A stretch of DNA of 64,000 nt from Thiohalomonas sp041685045 (GCA_041685045.1 JAWLGP010000024.1:1-64000); one strand, 5' to 3'. Positions 10,801 to 20,540 are shown, numbered from the stretch's first letter. Program-made: numbers and translations. The notes: generated by a model not told the origin, from the letters alone.

Positions 10801-13800
10801 TGCCAGCGGCACCAGCGGCTGGAACAGCGGCGCCGGCTTCGTGCCCATCGGTTCTACCTGGGACAAACCCTTCACCGGCACCTTCGACGGCCTGGACCAC
10901 ATCATCACCGGCCTGACCATCAACCGTGGCGGCCCTGACTATACCGGGCTGTTCGGCAAGACATCCAACTCGACGCTTCGCAATATCGGCCTGCTGGGCG
11001 GCAGCGTTAACGGCACCTGGTATGTCGGCGGGCTGGTTGGGTATTTGAGCGGCGGCACGGTCAGCAACGCCTACGCCACCGGCAGCGTTAGCGGCTACAC
11101 CGGGGTCGGCGGACTGGTGGGAAGCAACTCCGGTGGGACGATCAGCAATGCCTACGCCACCGGTAGCGTCAGCGGGGGCGGCGAGTATGTCGGTGGACTG
11201 GTCGGCTCCAACGCCGGCACGATCAGCAACGCCTACGCCACCGGCAACGTCAGCGGGACAAGCAACGAAGTCGGCGGGTTGGTCGGGTACAACAAAGGCG
11301 CGATCAGCAACGCCTACGCCACCGGCAACGTCAGCAGCGGCGCCGGCGATGTCGGCGGGCTGGTCGGGTACAACTTCAGCGGCACGATTAGCAATGCCTA
11401 CGCCACCGGCAGCGTCAGCGGCACCAACGATGTCGGCGGGTTGGTCGGGTACAGCCGTGGGGGTACGATCAGCAACGTCTACGCTACCGGCAGCGTCAGT
11501 GGTACCACCAAAGTCGGCGGGCTGGTCGGGTCGAACAATACCTTCAGCACGATCAGCAACGGCTACTGGGACATCGACACGACCGGTCAGGCGATCGGCA
11601 TCGGCTCCAATTTGGGAACGGCCACCAATGTCACCGGCCTGACCACCGCCCAGATGCAGCAGCAGGCCAGTTTCACCGGCTTCGACTTCACCAGCGCCTG
11701 GCGCATCTACGACGGCTACACCGCGCCACTACTGAAGTCTTTCCTGACGCCACTGACGGTGACGGTGAACGGCAGCAAGACCTATGACGGCACGCCGATC
11801 AGCAGTTTGGAGGGCATGACCTACTCCATCGCCAGTCCGGACGCCAGCCATCTTCAAGGTACGGCGGCCTATTCGAACACCAATATGGTCAATGCCGGCA
11901 CCTACACCGGTGTGACGGTCAGCGGGCTCTATTCCGACCAGCAGGGCTACGACATCAGCTACGGGACCGCCGGGACGGTGACCATCCACAAGGCCGACCT
12001 GACGCTATCCGGTTCGCGGGTTTATGACGGCACGACGGCCGTTGCGGGCAACATGCTGACAGCAACGGGCGTGAACGGTGAGACGTTCAGCGTGACGGGG
12101 TCGGGCGATGTGAGCAACCTGGCGAGCAAAAACGTACAGACCGGCAGTACGCTTGCCAGTGTGAAGGGGCTTGCGCTAGGTTCCAGCAGCAACGGCGGGA
12201 ATTCGAATAACTACAACACACTGAGTGTGACCGGAAGCTCGGTCGATATCACCCGGCTGACGCTGAACGGCGCTATCGGTGTAGGCAGTAGCACGTATGG
12301 CTCCACACTGTCGGGCGGTGCAGTGATCTACACCAACCTGCTCTCCGGCGACAACGTGGCTGCAACGGTCAGCGTCGACACCACGGGCAACACCAGCAGC
12401 AGCGGCCACCTGAAGGCCGGAACCTACAGCAACATCCAGAGCGTGACGGGCCTGGGTGGCACCGATGGGGGCAACTACAGCATCGGCACCTTTGGCGATG
12501 CGGGCTATACGGTTGCGAAACTCGCGCTGACCGGTTCGATCAGCGAGGGTAGCAGCACCTACGGCTCGACGCTGTCACCGGGCACGGCAAGCTTCAGCAA
12601 CGCGGTGAGCGGTGACGACCTGGGGACGGCCACGATCGTGGTGAACACAACGGGCAACACCAGCAGCAGCGGCCACCTGAACGCGGGGAGTCATAACGGC
12701 ATCCAGGGGATCAGCGCGCTGAACGGAGCAGATGCCGGCAACTACGACTTCAGTGCCGTGGCGGGCGACTACACGGTTGACCAGCTCGCGCTGAACGGCG
12801 CGATCGCCGCGGGCAGCAACGTCTACGGTTCCCCGCTCGCCCCGGGGGCGGCCAGCTTCAGCAACCTGGTCGCCGGCGACAGCGTGGATGCGACGGTCTC
12901 CGTCGACACCACGGGCAACACCAGCGGCAGCGGCAACCTCAAGGCGGGCAGCTACAGCGATATCCAGAGTGTGACCGCACTGAGCAGTACCGATGCAGGC
13001 AACTACAGCATCGGCAGCTTTAGCGATGCGGGTTACACGGTCAGCCAACGGGCGCTGAACGGTGCAATCGCCGCGGGCGGCAACACCTACGGCTCCCCGC
13101 TCGCTCCGGGGGCGGCAACCTACAGCAACCTGGTGGCCGGCGACAGCGTCGATGCCACGGTCAGCGTCGATACCACGGGCAACACCAGCGGCAGCGGCAA
13201 CCTGAAGGCCGGCAGCTACAGCAACATCCAGAGTGTGAGCGCACTGGGCAATACCGATGCGGGTAATTACAGCATCGGCGCCTTCAGCGATGCGGGCTAC
13301 ACGGTCAGCCAACGGGCGCTGGCCTTGAGCGGCATCACCGCCGGCGACAAGGTCTACGATGGCAGCACCGCTGCCACCGTCGACACCGGCGGCGCAATCT
13401 TCACCGGCTTGGTCGATGGCGATGCGGTGAAGGTCAGCGCTACCGGCGCCTTCTCCGACAAGAATGTCGGTACCGGCAAGACCGTAACCCTCGCCAGCAC
13501 CTACGGCGGTGCCGATGTGGGCAACTACACCATCACCGACCAGGCCACCACCACCGCCGACATCACCCCGGCCGCGCTGACCGTGAGCGGGATCACCGCC
13601 AGCGACAAGGTCTACGACGCCACGGTTACAGCCGCGGTGAACACCGACGGTGCGATCTACACCGGCCTTCTCGCCAGCGACAATGTCACCGTCAGCGCCA
13701 CCGGCAGCTTCGCCGACAAAAATGTCGGTACCGGCAAGAGCGTAACCCTCGCCAGCACCTACAGCGGTGCCGATGTGGGCAACTACACCATCACCGGCCA

Positions 13801-16487
13801 GGCCACCACCACCGCCGACATCACCACGGCGTCGCTGGCCGTGAGCGGGATCACCGCCGGCAACAAGGTCTACGACGCCACCACCGACGCCACCGTGGAT
13901 ACCAGCGNNNNNNNNNNNNNNNNNNNNNNNNNNNNNNNNNNNNNNNNNNNNNNNNNNNNNNNNNNNNNNNNNNNNNNNNNNNNNNNNNNNNNNNNNNNNN
14001 NNNNNNNCCACCGGCAGCTTCGCCGACAAGCATGTCGGTACCGGCAAGAGCGTGACCCTCGCCAGCACCTACGGCGGTGCCGATGTGGGCAACTACACCA
14101 TCACCGGCCAGGCCACCACCACCGCCGACATCACCCCGGCCGCGCTGGCCGTGAGCGGGATCACCGCGAGCGACAAGGTCTACGACGCCACCACCGACGC
14201 CACCGTGGATACCAGCGGTGCAGCATTCGCCGGCCTTCTCGGCAGCGACAGCGTCACCGTCAGCGCCACCGGCAGCTTCGCCGACAAGCATGTCGGTACC
14301 GGCAAGAGCGTGACCCTCGCCAGCACCTACGGCGGTGCCGATGTGGGCAACTACACCATCACCGGCCAGGCCACCACCACCGCCGACATCACCCCGGCCG
14401 CGCTGGCCGTGAGCGGGATCACCGCGAGCGACAAGGTCTACGACGCCACCACCGACGCCACCGTGGATACCAGCGGTGCAGCATTCGCCGGCCTTCTCGC
14501 CAGCGACAGCGTCACCGTCAGCGCCACCGGCAGCTTCGCCGACAAGAATGTCGGTACCGGCAAGACCGTGACCCTCGCCAGCACCTACGGCGGGGCCGAC
14601 GCGGGCAACTACACCATCACCGGCCAAGCCACCGCCACCGCCGACATCACCACGGCGTCGCTGGCCGTGAGCGGGATCACCGCCGGCAACAAGGTCTACG
14701 ACGCCACCACCGACGCCACCGTGGATACCAGCGGTGCAGCATTCGCCGGCCTTCTCGGCAGCGACAGCGTCACCGTCAGCGCCACCGGCAGCTTCGCCGA
14801 CAAGCATGTCGGTACCGGCAAGAGCGTGACCCTCGCCAGCACCTACGGCGGTGCCGATGTGGGCAACTACACCATCACCGACCAGGCCACCACCACCGCC
14901 GACATCACCCCGGCCGCGCTGACCGTGAGCGGCATCACCGCCAGCAACAAGATCTACGACGCCACGGTTACAGCCGCGGTGAACACCGACGGTGCGATCT
15001 ACACCGGCCTTCTCGCCAGCGACAGCGTCACCGTCAGCGCCACCGGCAGCTTCGCCGACAAGAACGTCGGCAGCGGCAAGACCGTGACCCTCGCCAGCAT
15101 TTACGGCGGAGCCGACGCGGGCAACTACACCATCAGCGATCAGGCCAGCACCACCGCCGACATCACCCCGGCCGCACTAACCGTGAGCGGCATCACCGCC
15201 GCCGACAAGGTCTACGACGGCACCACCGACGCCACCACCGATACCAGCGCGGCGGTCTACATCGGCCTCCTCGCCGGCGACAGCATCACCGTCAGCGCCA
15301 CCGGCAGCTTCGCCGACAAGAACGTCGGCACCGGCAAGAGCGTGACCCTCGCCAGCACCTACGGCGGGGCCGATGCTGGCAACTACACCATCAGCGACCA
15401 GGCGACCGCCACCGCCGACATCACTCCGGCGGCGCTGACCGTGAGCGGGATCACCGCCGGCGACAAGGTCTACGACGGCACCACCACGGCCACCGTCGCC
15501 ACCGGCGCCGCCGTCTATACCGGCCTCGTCGACGGCGACGCGGTGACGGTCGGTGCCACCGGCGCCTTCTCCGACAAGAATGTCGGCGCCGACAAGGCCG
15601 TGACCCTCACCAGCACCTACAGCGGCGCCGACGTGGGCAACTACACCATCACCGACCAGGCAGGCACCACGGCCGACATTACGCCGAAGGATGTGACACT
15701 GACGGCCTCTTCGGTGACCAAGACCTACGACGGCGGCACGACCTATCTCACCACAGCCGGCGACCTGAACGCCTTGTCCGCGTCGCTGGTCGGTGGAGAT
15801 ACCGTCTCGGCGGCCACCATCACCTATGCCGACAAGAACGCCGGCTCGGGCAACAAGACCGTGACGCTGGATGCGGTCACCATCGACGATGGCAACGACG
15901 GCAACAACTACCGCGTGACCCTCGCCGGCAACGGCACCGGCACCATCGGCCCGCGGGCGGTCACCCTGACGGCAGCGAGCGTGACCAAGACCTACGACGG
16001 CGGCACGACCTATGACACCACGGCCGGCGATCTGGATACCTTGTCCGCCTCGCTGGTCGACGGAGACAGCGTCATCGCAGCGACCATCCGCTATGCCGAC
16101 AAGAAACTCGGCACAGGCAACAAGCGCGTCAGCCTCGACAGTGCGACGATCGACGACGGGAACGGCGGCAAGAACTACAGCGTATCGCTCGCGGGCAACA
16201 GCACCAGCACCATTCTCCCGGCGGAGACAAGGTCGGTTAACGGCCCCGCTGTGTCGACGATGCAGCTGGGTTATCGGGTACCCGATTCGGGGCCCTCGGT
16301 CCAGCTCGACCCGATGCAGTGGTATCACATCATTAACGGACCGGCCAAGCCGACCACGGTCTTGCTCCAGGTTCAGAATGGCGGCGTCAACGCTACCGAC
16401 CATTCCCCTGCCTCGACCTGTAATGGCAAGACAGGGTTCGACTCGTTTGCCGTGCCCGACGAGGAGATCGGCTTGTGCGGGCGTTAG
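4832..16487 (+). CDS. Giant TpsA adhesin with GLUG and MBG/YDG repeats (spans an assembly gap)
   Basis: Secreted partner of the preceding TpsB. An ESPR (MNHVYRLVWSKSRHM) and signal core start the protein. The haemagglutination-type TPS domain spans about residues 62-200 with the marker NPNG in VFLVNPNGVYFA (about 147). GLUG-repeat modules (VGGLVG...ISNAYATGSVSG) occupy nt 6370-11590 and MBG/YDG-type repeats nt 11750-16230. The tail ends CNGKTGFDSFAV...GLCGR with two cysteines. The 100-N gap (13908-14007) breaks the reading by one base, but repeat phase shows that the missing DNA is 48 bases or 48 plus a multiple of 258. This restores one frame and gives at least 3,867 residues. TPS proteins of this kind are surface adhesins or filamentous haemagglutinins; the ligand is unknown. 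The coding sequence is Gly/Ser/Thr/Asn-rich and Cys-poor, as expected for a long beta-helix fibre. Confidence 0.92.
6370..11590 (+). repeat. Five GLUG super-modules within tpsA
   Basis: Five long repeats each open with a lead such as GRYVLGADIDASSTSTWN and GAGFxPIG, then GTFDGLGHTIxxL, then several 25-30-residue GLUG units (VGGLVGxNxGTISNAYATGSVSG). The YVLG-type leads lie near nt 6400, 7505, 8407, 9508 and 10780, so modules are about 0.9-1.3 kb and differ mainly in the number of GLUG units. Modules 1-4 end with a similar linker (GLTTAQLAAALPTGF or a variant, then a Trp-rich segment). The family is typical of bacterial surface proteins; tandem duplication with later divergence is the simple explanation. 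Confidence 0.88.
12263..13318 (+). repeat. Four 264-bp MBG-type repeats within tpsA
   Basis: Units starting at 12263, 12527, 12791 and 13055 have an exact 264-base (88-residue) period. Each begins with a variant of LNGAIAAGSxxYGSPL and contains VDTTGNTSxSGxLKAGSY. The third and fourth are the most alike. They are preceded by two MBG-like units of a different type (KTYDGTPISSL near 11780 and RVYDGTTAVAG near 12020) and lead directly into the YDG units. Confidence 0.85.
13334..16230 (+). repeat. 258-bp YDG repeat array in tpsA, capped by two 267-bp units
   Basis: Repeat starts (the ATC of SGITA) lie at 13334, 13592, 13850, then after the gap at 14160, 14418, 14676, 14934, 15192 and 15450, always 258 bases apart (86 residues). 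Core motifs are KVYDATTDAT, SATGSFADKNVGTGK and GNYTIT. Units on either side of the gap are nearly identical in DNA, differing in a few codons such as KHV/KNV and GSDS/ASDS, which explains why the assembly broke here. Two related units with KTYDGGTTY (GTG at 15714 and 15981, 267 bases apart) close the array. Confidence 0.9.
13908..14007. other. Assembly gap (100 Ns) inside the YDG repeats
   Basis: Exactly 100 Ns, the usual placeholder for a gap of unknown length. The base before the gap is position 57 of a 258-base unit (counted from its ATC) and the base after it is position 106 of a unit. The shortest bridge is therefore 48 bases, and any longer one adds whole 258-base units. Confidence 0.97.
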
Positions 16488-16527
16488 AGTCGTTGGGCAA
16501 AAAATTCTCTGAAGGTAGGCTCCAGCC

Positions 16528-17625
16528 ATGAACTTCGACATCCACCTGCGCTTTCAGCCCTCGCCCGCATTCATCGGGGTGCTGGCCGAACTGAACGAAC
16601 GCTTTTCGGAGTGGACCGACGGCACCTACGACTGGGCCAACCAGACGGTCGACTTCCTGCACGGGACAGCGCCGTTACCGGAATTCGACGAGAGTTTATT
16701 CGAGACTACGCTGAGTCGACGGGCCGTCAACGACCTGCTGCAAATGGCCGTCGCACTGTTGTCGGGCAATTACCCGCCGGTGCGTGACTATCTCCAGGAG
16801 ACACGCTTCGCCTTCGTGATAGGCTATCCGCGGAGCGGGGGCAGCTATCTCACCAAGGAACTGCTGCGCACGGTTGACCTTGACCATACGCGCGTATCCG
16901 AAGCCCTGGCCCATGACGGCTTTCCGGAACTGCGGGATACCTGGTACGACTGGCTGGGCAACCGCCCCTATTTCCATCTGCAGGAGGCGATTTTCCAGAC
17001 GGCGGAGTTTCTGGTCATTGCCAACCTCTATTTCCGCAGCAAGACAAAGCCACTGCCCGACGGGCGTTGGCTGGCACCGAAGAAGTTCCACAAGCTGGTC
17101 TCCTGGGCCGGCAGCTTCAAAATGCTGCTGGGGCAAGGTCGGGCCGACTATCTGGTGACGCTGCGCCACCCGGTGCCGACCTGCATCTCAATCTACGAAA
17201 AGAGCGGCGGTCCGCCGGACGATGGCCGTTATCCTGCTTATGCGCCACGCAGCGCGATCGAACGATGGGTGCTCGATGACTTGATGCACCTGGGCTTCAG
17301 TCAGGAAGAGGTGGCAGAGATGGACTACTTCGATGCGGTGCTGGCGAGCTGGACTCAGTTCTACACCCGCATGGCGACTTCAGGCCTGTTCCTGGGTGAC
17401 CGCGAAGAGATTCGGGTCATTCGCTATGGTCAGGCCGAACTGGAAGCGGTCGTGCAGGATTACCGCCGTCAGGCCGATTCGGACCACCCAATCGAGCCGT
17501 TCCTCGTGCATGACAAAGCACAGCGCCATTCCGAGTGGCAGACGCGTGGCGATGCGGCCGTGGAAAGCCTCACCTCGATTTGGGCAACGCTGGGTTTGAA
17601 GCTCCCGCTACTGACTCACGCATAG
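16528..17625 (+). CDS. Sulfotransferase family protein downstream of tpsA
   Basis: A 365-residue soluble protein with both PAPS-binding signatures of sulfotransferases: the 5'-phosphosulfate loop VIGYPRSGGSYLTKEL (about 97-112) and the 3'-phosphate motif LVTLRHPVPTCISIYE (about 209-224, R-x-P with a downstream Ser). Such enzymes transfer sulfate from PAPS to hydroxyl or amino groups of carbohydrates, lipids, small molecules or tyrosine; the acceptor cannot be read from sequence. A good ribosome-binding site (GAAGGTAGG) precedes the ATG. It starts 40 bases after the tpsA stop on the same strand with no terminator between them, so co-transcription is likely. There is no signal peptide, so it would act in the cytoplasm before any substrate is exported. 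The link to TpsA is inference. Confidence 0.8.
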   Translation: MNFDIHLRFQPSPAFIGVLAELNERFSEWTDGTYDWANQTVDFLHGTAPLPEFDESLFETTLSRRAVNDLLQMAVALLSGNYPPVRDYLQETRFAFVIGYPRSGGSYLTKELLRTVDLDHTRVSEALAHDGFPELRDTWYDWLGNRPYFHLQEAIFQTAEFLVIANLYFRSKTKPLPDGRWLAPKKFHKLVSWAGSFKMLLGQGRADYLVTLRHPVPTCISIYEKSGGPPDDGRYPAYAPRSAIERWVLDDLMHLGFSQEEVAEMDYFDAVLASWTQFYTRMATSGLFLGDREEIRVIRYGQAELEAVVQDYRRQADSDHPIEPFLVHDKAQRHSEWQTRGDAAVESLTSIWATLGLKLPLLTHA

Positions 17626-17728
17626 CGCAAGCGGGTTTGTCGGGCTGTTCCCGCATCAGACGGCACACTCGCTCTCGAACCCACGACATGACGCGTGTCG
17701 GAAGGGATACAACCCGGCTCACCCTCGC

Positions 17729-18370
17729 CTACGGGTTGGCAAACGCCAACTGCCCGACCACGGCTCCGGCGCCGTCGATCATGTACTGCACTGCGAGGGC
17801 CGCGAGCACCAGACCAAGCAAGCGGCTGATCACGTTGGCGCCGGTCTCACCCAACAGGTGGCCGATGTGACTGGCGGTCAGCAGCGCCGCCATCGTGATC
17901 AGCATGACCACAAGAATGACCCCGGCCATGGCGCCGGTCAGCGCCACCCCGGCGTTGTTGCCCGTCATCAGCACCACCGTCGTCAGCGCACCCGGCCCGG
18001 CGATCAGCGGAAAGGCCAGCGGGAAAACCGAGATATCCTGTTTGCTTTCCGCCTCCTCCCGCTCCCGGGAAGTGGTCGAGCGCAGCCCCGACTGGCGAGC
18101 GAACACCATGTCGATGGCCAGCAGGAACAGCAGTGCGCCACCGGCAATGTGGAAGGCGGGCTGGGTGATACCCAGCAGGTCGAGAAATCCCTGCCCATAA
18201 AAGAAGAACAACAGCAACATGAAGGTGGAGAGCGCGCTGGCGCGTGCCGCCATGTGACGGCGCTGCCGGGGGGTGGCGCCGTGGGTGAGACCGGTGAAGA
18301 TCACGGCCAGACCGATAGGGTCCACCACCACGAACAACGTGGCGAACTGGCTGACCAGCAACTCGGTCAA
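17729..18370 (-). CDS. MarC family integral membrane protein
   Basis: A 213-residue, very hydrophobic protein with about six membrane helices. VVDPIGLAVIFTGL in the first helix and FPLIAGPGALTTVVL in the middle are hallmark segments of the MarC/YchE family. The family's function is not established; the old link to multiple antibiotic resistance was withdrawn. The start is a TTG at 18370, the first possible start after the stop codon of the upstream gene, and it has no clear Shine-Dalgarno. It follows sirB1 after 36 bases and could be translated from the same transcript. Confidence 0.85.
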   Translation of the reverse strand: MTELLVSQFATLFVVVDPIGLAVIFTGLTHGATPRQRRHMAARASALSTFMLLLFFFYGQGFLDLLGITQPAFHIAGGALLFLLAIDMVFARQSGLRSTTSREREEAESKQDISVFPLAFPLIAGPGALTTVVLMTGNNAGVALTGAMAGVILVVMLITMAALLTASHIGHLLGETGANVISRLLGLVLAALAVQYMIDGAGAVVGQLAFANP

Positions 18371-18406
18371 CGGGCCAACACCGGAGGTTCGAGCCCGCGC
18401 GCGGCT

Positions 18407-19234
18407 TCAGTGCAGGATCGTGTCCCGGCGCTGCAGGCGCTGCAGGTGCTGCAACACCTCGCGCCCCTCCTCCTGAGAGGCGTGTTCCAGGCTGCGCAGG
18501 TAATCCAGTCCGGCCGCCTGATGACATTCGAGGCGCTCCAGCAGGAGCGCGCGATCACGCAGGGCCGCGGCCGAGTCGGGCTGCAGGGACACGATGTAAT
18601 TCGCCGCCCAGAGCGCCTTGTCCGCCTGCTGGTGGTGCAGGTACGCACGCTCCAGTTCCGTAAGCAGCCGTATAAGCACTTGCCGATCATCCACCCCCTG
18701 CAGCAGCTTCTCGAGCTGTTTTGTGGACACTTGCTCCCCCCCGAACGACTGCAACAGCATGAGTTCGAGGTCCTCGCGGGAAAGGATGGAGCCTCCCGTT
18801 TCGGGGTCAAGGATCACTGATCCGTTGGCGGTCTCGGTGCGCACCAGCAGGATGCCGGGAAACGCCACCGCACGCATCGGCAGACCGATCTCCCGCCCGA
18901 TCGCCATGTAGAGCACGGTCAAGGCGGCGGGATGGCCGGCGCGGGTGTCCAGGACCCGGCACAACAGGAAGCCGTCCGGGTCATGGCGGTTGTTCAGGCG
19001 GGAGTATCCGAGCTCGTGGAAGAGGAAGGTGTTGAGCGCGAACAGCCGGTCGCCCGGGCGCGATCGCCGCGGCAGTCGCCGTCGGAGCGCTCGTACCATG
19101 GCATCGACACGGGCGAGCAGGTCGTCCTCGCTCATTTCCGGCTGCCCGGCGCAGGCGCCAAAGGCGGCACGCAGCAGGGCCCAGCCGCTGTGTGCGGGCC
19201 CGATCAGTTCCCTGACATTTCCTTTCGGCGGCAT
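18407..19234 (-). CDS. sirB1: SirB1 family protein (transglutaminase-like fold)
   Basis: A 275-residue protein matching the SirB1/YchA family. The N-terminal half is a transglutaminase-like domain (LFALNTFLFHELGYSRLNN, then RVLDTRAGHPAALTVLYMAIGREIGLPM and a PFPGILLVR-like segment, here AFPGILLVR). The C-terminal half is TPR-like (ADKALWAANYIVSLQPDSA). The biochemical role is unknown. The ATG at 19234 is preferred over a TTG at 19255 because GGGGGGTC lies just upstream. Length is close to that of E. coli SirB1. Confidence 0.85.
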   Translation of the reverse strand: MPPKGNVRELIGPAHSGWALLRAAFGACAGQPEMSEDDLLARVDAMVRALRRRLPRRSRPGDRLFALNTFLFHELGYSRLNNRHDPDGFLLCRVLDTRAGHPAALTVLYMAIGREIGLPMRAVAFPGILLVRTETANGSVILDPETGGSILSREDLELMLLQSFGGEQVSTKQLEKLLQGVDDRQVLIRLLTELERAYLHHQQADKALWAANYIVSLQPDSAAALRDRALLLERLECHQAAGLDYLRSLEHASQEEGREVLQHLQRLQRRDTILH

Positions 19235-19399
19235 GGTGACCCCCCGTTTCCCCAAAAAATTCAGTTTTATCAGTTCGCTATGGGTAAATCCTCATTAATC
19301 ATGTTAGTACACATCCGTAAATCCCGCGAGTTGCCGGAAAAAGCCGGTTTGCTATGTTCAGATCAGCCGCTTCGGAACCAGGGACGACAGGAGGTCGCC

Positions 19400-19630
19400 A
19401 TGGGCAAGAAGGCCGATGTGACCGTACATATCGATGAAGAGCTGGACGACACCCGGACGATGGAGGTGTGCAGCACGCTCCAGTCGGTGAAAGGGATCCA
19501 CCACGTGCGTTGCGCAGAGTACGCCAAGCATCTCTATGTGGTGGAGTTCGACCCTGACGCCATCAATAGCAAGGACGTGCTGGGGCACGTGAAGAGGCAG
19601 GGGTTGCATGCGGAGTTGATCGGGCTCTAG
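19400..19630 (+). CDS. Small HMA-like (ferredoxin-fold) protein
   Basis: A 76-residue protein behind an excellent ribosome-binding site (ACAGGAGGTC, 6 bases before ATG). The pattern TVHIDEEL...MEVCSTLQSVKGIHHVRCAE...LYVVEFDPDAINSKDVLGHVK fits the beta-alpha-beta-beta-alpha-beta ferredoxin fold of heavy-metal-associated domains. The metal-binding CxxC loop is absent; the two cysteines lie apart (VCST and RCAE). It may therefore be a regulatory or redox variant rather than a copper carrier. It stands alone between divergent minus-strand genes. Function is not recognised. Confidence 0.7.
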   Translation: MGKKADVTVHIDEELDDTRTMEVCSTLQSVKGIHHVRCAEYAKHLYVVEFDPDAINSKDVLGHVKRQGLHAELIGL

Positions 19631-19719
19631 GGCGGGTTGGCCCAGTGTAATCGGCCAAAGACGCATCGCGTCGGGGACGGCGCTCCCACAACCGGCTTGG
19701 TGAGGAGCGCCGTCCCGAT

Positions 19720-20454
19720 TTACGGCTGGTGTCCGCCCGGCCGCACCTCGATCAGATTCACGACCTGCTGTACGCCGCTCAGATACCAGACGTCATCCTC
19801 CGCGTTCTGCCTTTCCGACTCCGCCGGCACCAGGCCCTCCAGGGTGACCACGCCCTGGGCGGTGTCGACGTGGATCTGGCCGCTATGCACCAGCGGGTCC
19901 TTGTCCAGCACCAGCATCACCGCGTCCTGGATCTCGGCATCGATATCCCGCTCTTCCGGGACCACATCGATGCGGTTGATGACGTTGGTGACGCCCGGCG
20001 ACCACCACGCCAGTACCTCGGCCATGCGCTGATGCGACAGGCTCCACACCGTCCCCTCCAGCACCACAGTGGCATCGCAGATGGAGATGTCCAGCAGACA
20101 GGGATTTTCGTCCTGCACGTTGGCGACCATTTCGTGCTGATTGTGCCAGTGCACGGTGATGTGGCAGTTGTGGAACGCACTCTCACTGTGGAAGGCCAGC
20201 ACCAGGGCGTCCTTGATGGCGCCGTCACTGCTGGTCTCGCCGCGGTCGACGCGGATGTTATCGACCATCTGCGGTGCATAGCGGGCGGCTATCTTGGCCG
20301 CCGCACGCTTGGCCGCGATGGAACCGACAGCGCCGGTCAACCGTAGCCGGTCGCCTTCGAACACCGCATCGAGGTGGCTGCGGTGCAGATTGACCAACGG
20401 CTCACGCTCCCAGGCCGCGTGGATGCGCTGGATGATTTCGTGCGGTGCAGGCAT
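19720..20454 (-). CDS. BON-domain protein with three repeats
   Basis: A 244-residue protein without a signal peptide. Three BON-like segments can be seen at about residues 5-70 (DAVFEGDRLRLTGAVGS), 75-150 (ICDATVVLEGTVWSLSHQR...GVTNVINRIDV) and 165-240 (IHVDTAQGVVTLEGLVPAESER...GVQQVVNLIEV). BON domains bind phospholipid or potassium in proteins such as OsmY and Kbp/YgaU. Cytoplasmic location follows from the lack of an export signal. It is monocistronic and has no close functional neighbours, so its role is open. Confidence 0.8.
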   Translation of the reverse strand: MPAPHEIIQRIHAAWEREPLVNLHRSHLDAVFEGDRLRLTGAVGSIAAKRAAAKIAARYAPQMVDNIRVDRGETSSDGAIKDALVLAFHSESAFHNCHITVHWHNQHEMVANVQDENPCLLDISICDATVVLEGTVWSLSHQRMAEVLAWWSPGVTNVINRIDVVPEERDIDAEIQDAVMLVLDKDPLVHSGQIHVDTAQGVVTLEGLVPAESERQNAEDDVWYLSGVQQVVNLIEVRPGGHQP

Positions 20455-20540
20455 CGCCTTCGCCTCCTTCCGGTCCTTTGCCGGAAGTATGGTCGAGGGA
20501 TCCGGCGGCCACCAAGCCGTGACCGTTGCACGCCCTTGCG

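Noticed and set aside
13908..14007. A true frameshift or two separate genes in tpsA
   Set aside because: Repeat phase shows that the 100 Ns stand for 48 + 258n bases, which restores one frame.
13334..15700. CRISPR array
   Set aside because: The 258-base units are coding, contiguous and without spacers.
6023..16541. Several long minus-strand open frames antisense to tpsA (6023-7408, 10007-10900, 12575-14807, 15177-16541)
   Set aside because: They mirror the tpsA repeats, are built of Gly/Ala/Val-rich periodic text from complementary repeat codons, and have no ribosome-binding sites or family motifs.
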